A DNA stretch of 64,000 bases from Dyella thiooxydans (GTDB taxonomy: Bacteria; Pseudomonadota; Gammaproteobacteria; Xanthomonadales; Rhodanobacteraceae): NCBI RefSeq assembly GCF_001641285.1, contig NZ_CP014841.1, forward strand, positions 1,240,001-1,304,000, written 5' to 3'. Under the pieces are notes generated by a model. It was not told the DNA's origin. It saw nothing but the letters and a program-made list of their open reading frames with translations, and did no database searches. Both the position numbers and the translations under genes were made by a program. Positions within the stretch are counted from its first letter, which is position 1. Every line of letters begins with the position of its first letter. This document shows, piece after piece, positions 44,949-52,475 of the stretch.

Positions 44949-45647
44949 TCAGACGGAGCGACTTTCACCCTTGATTTGCTCTTGACGCCGGCCCCCAACG
45001 CTTCGGAAGCTTCCAACGTGCGGCAAATTTGCCGGATCAGGGCCCGGCCACGGAAGACCACCGGAATGCCGCAGCCAGACCTTCTGGGCGCGCCGCATCA
45101 TCTTGGCCACCTGGCGTCGCACGCCGGCATGAAGCGGCCTCTGCATCAACGTGTCGGTGAAAGCAGTCAGACGCTGGGGCTGCCTGGCAATCCCGGCAGA
45201 CTGGGCGAGCGTCGTCAGGAAGCTGGTCTCCCTGCGCTCGGCATTCGACGTCAGGAACCAGCTCCAATGGATGCCGCCACCGAATGCACTCGACTTCGTG
45301 GTCCGGATAAGGACGTAGTCGCCCCACACCAGGCGATCTGATCTCGCATCGCGAAGCTTCTCAGAGTCTTTGACGGGCCCTGCCCCGTGCTCGGTGACGA
45401 GCAACACCCAGCGCAACTTTTCCCCGGGCAACGGAGCCGCAACCAGGTGGGCGCTGCACTGCCCCCGGCGCTTTCTCCATTGCCTGGCAGACGGGGTGAT
45501 ATCCGTCTCGTAGAGATGGCTGAATTTCTCGACCAGCCTCTCCCAGCGCGTCACGTGAATCTCGCCGGACACCCACAAGGGGTAGGCACTGACGTGCTTG
45601 GAAATCAGGCGCTGAGCATCCGTCTGGGTCTCACAAAGCTGGTTCAT
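44949..45647 (-). CDS. Hypothetical protein
   Basis: This protein has about 232 residues from ATG 45647 (another ATG at 45689 would add 14). It begins MNQLCETQTDAQRLISKHVS and contains many Trp/Arg (VTRWERLVEKFSHLYE, GIHWSWFLTSNAERRET, HAGVRRQVAKMMRRAQKVW). I recognise no family. It converges on the replication gene with a 64-bp gap and faces away from the iteron region, so it could be transcribed from a promoter in the AT-rich DNA at 45.68-45.72 kb. Confidence 0.6.
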   Translation of the reverse strand: MNQLCETQTDAQRLISKHVSAYPLWVSGEIHVTRWERLVEKFSHLYETDITPSARQWRKRRGQCSAHLVAAPLPGEKLRWVLLVTEHGAGPVKDSEKLRDARSDRLVWGDYVLIRTTKSSAFGGGIHWSWFLTSNAERRETSFLTTLAQSAGIARQPQRLTAFTDTLMQRPLHAGVRRQVAKMMRRAQKVWLRHSGGLPWPGPDPANLPHVGSFRSVGGRRQEQIKGESRSV

Positions 45648-45689
45648 TTCACGCCATCGTGTGCAGCTTCGACAGCTTGATTTTACCAT

Positions 45690-45893
45690 TTAAATAGCTG
45701 ATTTATCTACACGATTGCGTTAAAACTTCATCGTGCAAATGATGTTCCTTGCGCAGCAAGGAACACATGCACATTCCACGGAAGCGAGCGAGCGCTGACT
45801 CCGTGGAAGGCGTGCAATCGCCATGCTCAGGCATGCAGAGGTCCTTTCCAGGAGCAAATTGACGGCTCGAAAACGCCCCCTGGGTGACGAGGT
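45690..45893. other. Hairpin-rich non-coding DNA upstream of the iterons
   Basis: An AT-rich start (45.68-45.73 kb) leads into three stem-loops: GTTCCTTGC/GCAAGGAAC with a 3-nt loop (45744-45764), CCACGGA/TCCGTGG (45776-45806) and GCATG/CATGC near 45825-45837. No gene is visible. The organisation is origin-like. Confidence 0.5.
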
Positions 45894-45942
45894 GACACGT
45901 ATCACGTATCACGTGTCACGTGTCACGTGACACGTGGCACGT
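45894..45942. repeat. Iteron array 1: seven tandem 7-bp repeats
   Basis: Seven head-to-tail heptamers (GACACGT, ATCACGT twice, GTCACGT twice, GACACGT, GGCACGT) share the form NNCACGT. Several junctions create the palindrome CACGTG. The array is in the non-coding region next to the replication genes. Confidence 0.9.
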
Positions 45943-46023
45943 GCGGCCCATCCCATTGATCAAGATATGAAAATCGCGGCAATACCGACGCAGAAGTTGC
46001 ATCCGTAGACGTCGCCAAAACTG

Positions 46024-46058
46024 GGGACGTTGCACGTGACACGTGCGACGTGTCACGT
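46024..46058. repeat. Iteron array 2: five tandem 7-bp repeats
   Basis: GGGACGT, TGCACGT, GACACGT, GCGACGT and GTCACGT follow one another with no spacer, on the same heptamer register as array 1, which ends 81 bp to the left. The five units share NNNACGT. Confidence 0.85.
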
Positions 46059-46111
46059 CGTGATCCCTGATGCCTTGGGAACCGTATTCACGCCTCCTCC
46101 GCCCAACGGGG

Positions 46112-46890
46112 CTTTTACGAGTCCACGCAACGACAACTGATGTGAAGTGACCTACGACACGCGGTCTGTCGATCGTCGCAACCGAGATTGTCCTCGGCCG
46201 CACTGATTCCCCTGTCGCCACGGCTAATACACCAAGACCGCAGCGCCGGCGGCGGCACAGGTGGCCGACCTCCGTGCTTGCTGTAGATGTGGAAGCAAGA
46301 AAGGTCGCCCGTCCCCGCCACCTCGCTCTCGTTCCGACTCGCCAGAAGTCTGCGTATGGATCGATCTCCGACCGGTCGCCTTTTTTACAAGCCCATGCAA
46401 CGACAACTACTACCGAAGAGGCCAGAAATTCCAAGGGCCTGATGATTGTGAGCGGATGTATTTCCTGCTCCGGCTGGCTGGACGATCGCCAGAGCCCGCA
46501 ACTTGAAGCCGTGGCACCGGCAGAACAGGTGTCCTCCCCTTTCCTTTCCCTCACGGTGAGGGCGGAAGAAGGCACCTGTCTCTGCCACCTCGCCGAACGG
46601 TCCGTATTGCCCTACACCGAGAGTTGCCGGGGCATCCGACACGGGGACTTTTTACAAGCCCGTGCAACGACAACTAGCCTGAACCGGCCTCCCTGGAAAC
46701 ATAGGCCACCCTGACCATCGCGAACCGGATCAATCCCCGCCGCGCCTGCCTCGTGAAGTCCGAGAGCACAGATTTACTTGGCGTGGCACCGGTGGACCTG
46801 GCGGCCTCACCCATGCTTCTTCCCTTCCGGCGGAAGTATGGGGAGGTCGCCAGCCTCCACCACATCACAGAACGCTCCGGATCGTTGATC
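46112..46890. repeat. Three-unit repeat array, each unit with a conserved 28-bp block and a hairpin
   Basis: A block of about 28 bp (core GCAACGACAACT, usually preceded by TTTTTACAAGCCC) occurs at 46112-46138, 46381-46409 and 46648-46676, spaced 269 and 267 bp. Downstream in each unit is a stem-loop: 46260-46322 (GGTGGC/GCCACC, CGACCT/AGGTCG, CTTGC/GCAAG), 46511-46588 (GTGGCA/TGCCAC, ACAGGTG/CACCTGT, CCCTCA/TGAGGG) and 46791-46861 (GGTGGA/TCCACC, CTGGCG/CGCCAG, CCCAT/ATGGG, CTTC/GAAG). The closing stems are similar, the inner stems differ in sequence but keep pairing. This suggests diverged copies of one structured unit rather than coding DNA. Confidence 0.75.
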
Positions 46891-46984
46891 CATGGGAGTT
46901 GCCAACTTCCAGCCCTGGGTCGCCAGCTCAGGGAAGTCGCTCATTAGCGCCCGCCGCCCTTAATCGGGCTCAACGGGTGCGAGG

Positions 46985-47865
46985 GAGGCTTCGACGGCCA
47001 AAACCGTACGCGCCGCGTACGAACAAACCGTCGTTTCTATCCCATCCGGCAACAGGTGCTGGGCGACCAGGGCACGGATCACCAGGTAACTGGAGCGATC
47101 CTGCCGGAAAGGAAAATGGGTGTGAGTCCCATCGGCGGGGTGCGGGAAACCGCACAACGTCTGCCACACACGCAGGCCGTCAGGCCGGTCGAGAGATCGG
47201 CATCGATATCACGCGCAAAAGCGAGCGGAGATGTCGGCCTACCACGCGGTGAACCGAGTCGCGCCGGGAAGCAGCATGGAGGGGCGGGAGCGTAAGCGTG
47301 TAACGGCGCCTAGTCATGGCGCTGTGTGGAGCTTGTCTAGCCGACTAGGTTAGTGAACTGCGATGGACCAAAGACATGTCGACGTAATCGAGCCGCTGTG
47401 GAGCATCGGGCCGATGAAAGCTGGAGACGCGCCAGCGAGGGTAGCGACAGGTTGACGAGGTCCTAGGCGAGACAAGATTGACCGTTCCGGAGAACTGGGC
47501 AAGTGGCAGTCGAGATCGGCGCCGTGGCAGGCGTCGGTACGCACGTAGCGCGTGCGAAAAACTCGAAAGCTGCGAGAGCGAACCGCGATCAGGCAACAAA
47601 GCGTGATCCCGAAAGGACACGCGAGTCAGGCACGACCTGACAGCTTCGGTTGGCCCCGAAGTCGCCAAAAGCGGGAGTGAGTGACGAACTCGTTCTGGGC
47701 CGGAAGGCTCATGTGGTGAAGCGTGCCCTGCTTGCCGGTTGGCACCGGCAGGCAGGCATGCGCACTGAGGGTGGAACCTCGGATCAAGTAACAGACTGCT
47801 CGCCGCGCTCACAACGAGGGCGTAGCGGGAACCGACTAATAGCAGCAAAGCTGCGCCTACACAGG
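46985..47865 (+). ncRNA. Candidate large structured RNA (about 0.9 kb)
   Basis: No coding frame is convincing, but stems are dense and loops RNA-like: CGTACGC/GCGTACG (47005-47021) inside CGACGG/CCGTCG; ATGGG/CCCAT (47116-47132); GTGCGG-GAAA-CCGCAC (47140-47155); GCGTG/CACGC with TCC/GGA inside (47601-47622); GTCAGG/CCTGAC (47625-47641); CTTCGG/CCGAAG (47644-47661); TGCCGGT/ACCGGCA (47733-47750). The + strand is inferred from the ORF that follows at 47876 and the terminator after it. I cannot match it to a known RNA. Group II intron, GOLLD-like and origin RNAs were considered. Confidence 0.55.
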
Positions 47866-47875
47866 AGTATTACTG

Positions 47876-48031
47876 ATGGAAATTACGATCAACGTACCTG
47901 ACGTTATGGCCAGGGATCTAGCATTCGCCTTGAATTACTCAAAAACGAATGAAGAGCTGATCATTCGCATACTTACGCGATTTTACGCGGACATGTTCAA
48001 TCCGCTCACTGGCCAGCAAATCAAAGACTGA
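47876..48031 (+). CDS. 51-residue protein, ribbon-helix-helix-like
   Basis: ATG 47876 is preceded by AGGAG at 8 bp and followed by a strong terminator, so this short frame is likely real. It begins MEITINVPDVMARDLAFALN, a beta-strand followed by a helix, then NEELIIRILTRFYADMFN. The pattern of a short strand and two helices resembles ribbon-helix-helix DNA-binding or antitoxin proteins, but 51 residues give little certainty. It lies directly after the structured non-coding region and may regulate it or be regulated by it. Confidence 0.6.
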   Translation: MEITINVPDVMARDLAFALNYSKTNEELIIRILTRFYADMFNPLTGQQIKD

Positions 48032-48053
48032 TAGCCAGCATGATCTGATCCAA

Positions 48054-48095
48054 AAACACGTCCCCCAGGCATTTGCCTGGGGGACGAAACTTTTA
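48054..48095. terminator. Bidirectional Rho-independent terminator
   Basis: Positions 48059-48070 (CGTCCCCCAGGC) pair with 48075-48086 around ATTT, a 12-bp stem. AAACTTTT follows on the right and CAAAAAC precedes on the left. It separates the 51-codon ORF from the leftward DUF3037 gene. Confidence 0.82.
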
Positions 48096-48143
48096 TCAAG
48101 CATGCACGGGAGATGATTTCTCAAGCCGTACCGGGCAGCGTCG

Positions 48144-48986
48144 TTAGTGCTTGCTTGCCGCGCTGTTGGCAAAGGTAATGATCGCCGTAGCGTCGGTGAT
48201 CGGCACGGCCTCGACGGACGCCGTGCGGCGCAGGTCGCCAAGGATCTCCTCCACCGCAGCATGAGCACGCTCATACTTTGCCTCGGGCATGCTGACTGCA
48301 AACAACATGCTCCCGGGGAGTAACTGGTGCCGTTGCAGCAACTGCACCCTACCCACCCAGCGTGCACCGATGTCGTACACCTGATTCGGATCTTCCTTAG
48401 CCAAGTCGAGAGGCTTGATGGCCAGCTGCGGGCGTCCCTCATGCTCATGCACGAACGGAACACGGATGTGTAGATCTTGGTTGCCAATATCCGCTGGCTG
48501 GAAAAACTGCCGAAGTTGGGCCTTCCGCAACGTCTCACGCACACCACGCTCCAACCATTGGTCGTGATAGCTCTTGTCCGCAAAGTCGCGTTCGACCACG
48601 GTAGCAAAAAGTTTGTGTAGCGTGTCCGCGGGCTGCTCAGCGAGAATCACGCGAGTCTCGCTGAACCTCAACAGGGCCTCGCGGGGACGAACCAGCCCGG
48701 CAAAGGCCTGCTGTACGAAGGTTGGCTGGCCGGGACCTCGATCGGCCACCAGCTTGCCAACGCGCGTCAGCTCCTCTTTGAGGTAGGCCATGGCCTCCCG
48801 ATAGATACGTCGGTCGAGCTGCTCGAAGAAACCCGTGATACGACCCGTCCTGCGGGGCGACATCAGGCGGGCGTCCAGATAGCTGGTGGCCGGACACGCC
48901 AACACCACGCCTACATTGGCGAACTCGCCCGTTTCTGCATAGGGCAAAAAACGGACAATGGCGTATTGGCAGGCGTACCTGATCAT
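48144..48986 (-). CDS. DUF3037 family protein
   Basis: This 280-residue protein starts at ATG 48986 in MIRYACQYAIVRFLPYAETGEFANVGVVL, the typical DUF3037 opening (…YAVVRFxPxxxxGExxNVGVVL). The frame upstream is not family-like. The start overlaps the stop of the HipA-like kinase gene (ATGA). Function is unknown, but these proteins commonly lie next to HipA-like kinases, suggesting a partner or target relationship. It is the last gene of the leftward defence block. Confidence 0.85.
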   Translation of the reverse strand: MIRYACQYAIVRFLPYAETGEFANVGVVLACPATSYLDARLMSPRRTGRITGFFEQLDRRIYREAMAYLKEELTRVGKLVADRGPGQPTFVQQAFAGLVRPREALLRFSETRVILAEQPADTLHKLFATVVERDFADKSYHDQWLERGVRETLRKAQLRQFFQPADIGNQDLHIRVPFVHEHEGRPQLAIKPLDLAKEDPNQVYDIGARWVGRVQLLQRHQLLPGSMLFAVSMPEAKYERAHAAVEEILGDLRRTASVEAVPITDATAIITFANSAASKH

Positions 48987-49726
48987 GGCGCGAGCCTCCA
49001 GAACTCCTCTTGCGTGCAGCGGTTCAAAAGCGCCCATGTGGCGTCGAGATCGAAGCTTGCGGAAACTGTGCGTTCCACGTCCGCGAACCACCACTCGTCG
49101 GGCACATTTTGGCAGGCCGCAGGCCATACCGCCAGCGCCGACCGCAGCCGATCAACGTAGCTCACCCGCTCGACAAGATCTTGAAAAATAGAGGGAATCA
49201 GGCCAGCGAAGACATGCGTTTCGCTGAACGCTTGAGGCTCAAACGCTACATCAAAAGCCTCGTTGTGGTCGATCACCACCAGCTGCCCGTTGTCCGTGTC
49301 CCATAACAGGTTTGGGTTGCCGCTTTGTGTAGTCAGCGTTCGGTCCGGATTGTGCGTCCACCAGTCGAACATGAGTACATCCCGCCGCAAGGACACCGGC
49401 ACGTCGTCCAGATGGGAAACGGACAGCTCTTGGGTATGCGCAACCACGCGCGAGCCGAAGGCCGGCACCGCACCCAGGTCGTGCCCTTCCGGATGTAACT
49501 CGACCAGCTCCCGTGGCGCCTCCACGATGGCGAACGGCGGCAACGGTAAGTCCAATGCTTGGGCGAGATGGCCAGCAAACCATTCGCAAAGCAGGCTTCG
49601 CCGACCGGCCCCTTGACCCTTTACGTAGTAGAGCTGGTCGTCACTGCACCGGCAGAGAAACGGTCGTGTCACACCCTGCTCGCTACGTTCCAGTATCTCG
49701 ACGATCAGCAGGGGCTCGATAGGCAT
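48983..49726 (-). CDS. HipA-like kinase domain protein (HipA_2 type)
   Basis: This 247-residue protein has a kinase-like core: YYVKGQGAGRRSLLCEWFAGHLA (nucleotide-binding Lys region), FDWWTHNPDRTL (catalytic loop equivalent, Asp and Asn) and LVVIDHNEAFD (metal-binding loop). It is shorter than HipA toxins and lacks an adjacent HipB antitoxin. The partner here is the overlapping DUF3037 gene. It starts 5 bp after hsdS, so the pair is co-transcribed with the type I restriction-modification genes. A regulatory or abortive-defence role is inferred. Confidence 0.82.
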   Translation of the reverse strand: MPIEPLLIVEILERSEQGVTRPFLCRCSDDQLYYVKGQGAGRRSLLCEWFAGHLAQALDLPLPPFAIVEAPRELVELHPEGHDLGAVPAFGSRVVAHTQELSVSHLDDVPVSLRRDVLMFDWWTHNPDRTLTTQSGNPNLLWDTDNGQLVVIDHNEAFDVAFEPQAFSETHVFAGLIPSIFQDLVERVSYVDRLRSALAVWPAACQNVPDEWWFADVERTVSASFDLDATWALLNRCTQEEFWRLAP

Positions 49727-49731
49727 AGGTG

Positions 49732-50871
49732 TCAGGCGAACACGCGTTCAAGGGTGGCGGGTACCACGGCCGCGCTAGATTTGCGGATGGTCGCATTGCG
49801 CCCCTTGAGCTCCTTCACAGCAGTATGCAATTTGACGAAGGCACGTTGGACCGGAAGGGGTGGAACAGGAACCTCGATGGCTTCAAGATTACCGGCAACT
49901 AGCGTACGGTTGCGGGCGGCTGTTCCGGGTGACGCTGCATAAACTTTGGCAAAGCCATCGTCAGTGGTGAAGTAGTACGCAAGGAATTCAGGCAACACAA
50001 CTTCTGGATCGGCTACGCAAGTCAACATGCGGTGGTTGCCAACACAACCATGGTCGTCCGGAGTAGCAAGTGCGATGGCCTGCTCCCACGCCATAATGTT
50101 GCTGAAGATCAAATCACCCAATTCAACGCGGTACATTTTCTGCCACGTGAACTCTACGCCAAGGATGGTGCGACGATGGAATGTTCCTTTGTAAAAGCTT
50201 CGCACTCCGAGTTCGGTGTAGCTGGCTTCTGGTTGGATGACTACCTCTCGCCGTACGATCGGCGCCACTGAGGCCATTGGTTTGCGAGGCGCACCGACTA
50301 TGATCTTGGCAAAGCGCTGAGCTAGAAGACTATCGCTGTCGGCGTCAATGATGTCGAGGTAAGCGGTCAGCTGCCTGGTCTTGTCGGTCAGCGCATTGAG
50401 GCGAGCGACGATGGCATGTTGTTCGGCGAGCGATGGCAGGGAAACTTCCTGCTTGAGAAACTTCGATTCCTTGATACGAACCCGATTGGTGGTCCCTTCG
50501 CTGGCCGCCTTGCACAACCCGACAAAACCCGGCGAGCGGGCCATCCAGCCCAAGAAGGAGGGATCTAAAATCTTTGCATCGCGGACAGCAAACGACGGAA
50601 AGTCGCTGCTGACGATCGCGCCATCCAGTTCATGTGGAACGATGCCAACCGCGCCATTGCGAGCGTCGATTTTCGACAAGATGAACTGTCCTGCACGCAC
50701 TAATCGCCGATTCGCCACCACGTCACTGCCTTGAACCTTACCGCGACTGACGACGCCCTTGCCCCAAAGCTTGATCGTGACCTCGTGATACTCCGCATCC
50801 GCAGCAAGCACTGCCGGCTCGTCGGAGCGAACCAGCACATCTCCAAGCGCGACAAGCCGGGCCGCGGTCAC
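49732..50871 (-). CDS. hsdS: Type I restriction-modification specificity subunit HsdS
   Basis: This 379-residue subunit reads the bipartite target sequence for methylation and cleavage. It has two target-recognition domains of about 150 residues, each followed by a conserved helix (SLPSLAEQHAIVARLNALTDKTRQ and VPPLPVQRAFVKLHTAVKELKG). The start is GTG 50871, overlapping the hsdM stop (GTGA). A small ORF-like frame on the opposite strand is not a gene. The recognition sequence cannot be predicted. Confidence 0.9.
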   Translation of the reverse strand: MTAARLVALGDVLVRSDEPAVLAADAEYHEVTIKLWGKGVVSRGKVQGSDVVANRRLVRAGQFILSKIDARNGAVGIVPHELDGAIVSSDFPSFAVRDAKILDPSFLGWMARSPGFVGLCKAASEGTTNRVRIKESKFLKQEVSLPSLAEQHAIVARLNALTDKTRQLTAYLDIIDADSDSLLAQRFAKIIVGAPRKPMASVAPIVRREVVIQPEASYTELGVRSFYKGTFHRRTILGVEFTWQKMYRVELGDLIFSNIMAWEQAIALATPDDHGCVGNHRMLTCVADPEVVLPEFLAYYFTTDDGFAKVYAASPGTAARNRTLVAGNLEAIEVPVPPLPVQRAFVKLHTAVKELKGRNATIRKSSAAVVPATLERVFA

Positions 50872-52460
50872 GCCGCCACCCCTTGCACCAGTTTTTCTAT
50901 CTCGCCCAGCAACTTTTGAACTTCAACCTCGTGCGCACGCATGCGCGCGACCAATGCGGCTGGTTCGGCATACTCCAGCCCCTGCTTCGCGTTCGGGTTC
51001 TTGAGGTCGAGATTCCAACCGTTCGCAGCGACCTCAGAGGCGGTCGTCTTCCATGCTTGCGGCCCTTCCTTGCGCTCATGCCACCATGCCAGGCAGTCGG
51101 CGAACTCCTCATACTGAAGCGGCACCGTCTTGGTGTACTTCTTGCGGCCGTCTGGCAGCGGCAGCTCGTAGAACCAGATGTCCTCTGTCTTGCCATTGCG
51201 TTCGAAGAACAGCAGGTTGGCGGGGATGTCGGTATATGGTGCGAACACGCCCTGCGGCAGACGCACGACGGTGTGCAGGTTGAATTCGGTCAGGAGCTGC
51301 TGCTTGATGAGTGCGGCCACCTCATCGCCAAACAGGGTGCCGTTCGGCACCACCACGGCGGCCCGGCCGCCTTGGCTTGCGCCACGCCCGCCTTTCTTGC
51401 GCCCATCACCAAGACGCGGGGCACCGGCCACACGCAGCTTGCGCATGATGTACTGCAGAAACAGCAGCGCGGTTTCGCTGGTCTGCAGGTTGGGCGGGAA
51501 GTTGGCCTTGATGCCGGCCTCCTCCTCGCCGCCGAACGGCGGGTTGGTGAGGATCACATCCACGCGCTCAGCATGACCGATCTCGGTGAGACGCTGGGTC
51601 AAGGTGTTCCCGTACGTGATCTGTGGCGTCTCCAACCCGTGGAGCAATAGGTTCATTTCGGCCAGCATGTACGGCAGCGGCTTAGCCTCCTGCCCGAACA
51701 AGGCACCGTTCTGCAGGTGTTGCCGCTGCTCGGTGGTGTTCACCTGTCGCTTCAGGTACTCATATGCCTCTACCAAGAACCCGCCGGTTCCGCAGGCGGG
51801 ATCGAGCACGATCTCACCCAGCTGGGGCGCCGTGACCTCGACCATGAAGCGCACTACCGGCCGCGGCGTGTAGAACTCGCCGGAGTCACCTGAGGCATCA
51901 CGCATCTCGCGCAGCATGGACTCGTACAGGTGAGAGAGGGTATGCACCTCCTCGCTACTGGTGAAGTGGATGGCATCGACCTTGTTGAGGATGTCACGCA
52001 GCAGGTAGCCTGACACCATACGGTTCTGCACGCCGCGGAAGACATTTGCGATTACGGAACGCTGGCCGGTCCTGTCTTCGCGCTCGCCCTGCGCACGCAG
52101 GTATGCAAACAGACCTGGCCCACGGGTGCCATTTGGTCGAATGGCTTCGTCCTGGTTGAGGAAGGCCAGAAGCTCGTCGCCGTTGATACCGTCAGCCTGA
52201 GATGCCCAGTCGCGCCACCGGTACGGGCTGTCGATCAGCGGGGCATAGGGCTTCCCGTCCAGCCCGGCCTCATCCTCATGGCGCCGCTCGAGGTCGTCAA
52301 GAAACTTGAGGAACATCACCCAGGTGAGTAAGGGCAAACGATCGGCATCGCCGTTAAGACCCTTGTCCTTGCGCAGGATCTGGCGTGCGGATTTGATGAG
52401 GGCCGACAGTTGCTGAGCGGTGGTGAGCGCGGGTTTGGCGACTTTCTTGGTGCGGGGCAT
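50868..52460 (-). CDS. hsdM: Type I restriction-modification methyltransferase subunit HsdM
   Basis: This 530-residue N6-adenine methyltransferase has the HsdM_N helical domain, the AdoMet motif DPACGTGGFLVEAYEYL and catalytic NPPFGG, typical of type I enzymes. SSEEVHTLSHLYESMLREM and FYTPRPVVRFMVE lie between. It is coupled to hsdS by overlap and lies 15 bp after hsdR. Confidence 0.95.
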   Translation of the reverse strand: MPRTKKVAKPALTTAQQLSALIKSARQILRKDKGLNGDADRLPLLTWVMFLKFLDDLERRHEDEAGLDGKPYAPLIDSPYRWRDWASQADGINGDELLAFLNQDEAIRPNGTRGPGLFAYLRAQGEREDRTGQRSVIANVFRGVQNRMVSGYLLRDILNKVDAIHFTSSEEVHTLSHLYESMLREMRDASGDSGEFYTPRPVVRFMVEVTAPQLGEIVLDPACGTGGFLVEAYEYLKRQVNTTEQRQHLQNGALFGQEAKPLPYMLAEMNLLLHGLETPQITYGNTLTQRLTEIGHAERVDVILTNPPFGGEEEAGIKANFPPNLQTSETALLFLQYIMRKLRVAGAPRLGDGRKKGGRGASQGGRAAVVVPNGTLFGDEVAALIKQQLLTEFNLHTVVRLPQGVFAPYTDIPANLLFFERNGKTEDIWFYELPLPDGRKKYTKTVPLQYEEFADCLAWWHERKEGPQAWKTTASEVAANGWNLDLKNPNAKQGLEYAEPAALVARMRAHEVEVQKLLGEIEKLVQGVAA

Positions 52461-52475
52461 GGGGCTCGATTCGAA

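Noticed and set aside
45894-46058. CRISPR-like repeat array
   Set aside because: Repeats are 7 bp without spacers and no cas genes are nearby.
46112-46890. Integron attC cassette array
   Set aside because: No GTTRRRY/RYYYAAC core pair frames the hairpins, the units lack genes, and there is no integron integrase.
47345-47848. 167-codon leftward open frame in the structured region
   Set aside because: No ribosome site, Arg/Ser-rich shadow composition, and it runs across many perfect stems.
46985-47875. Group II intron
   Set aside because: The ATGGG-TGTGAGT-CCCAT hairpin resembles intron domain I, but I find no 34-nt domain V with its AGC triad and GAAA loop at the 3' end, and no reverse transcriptase.
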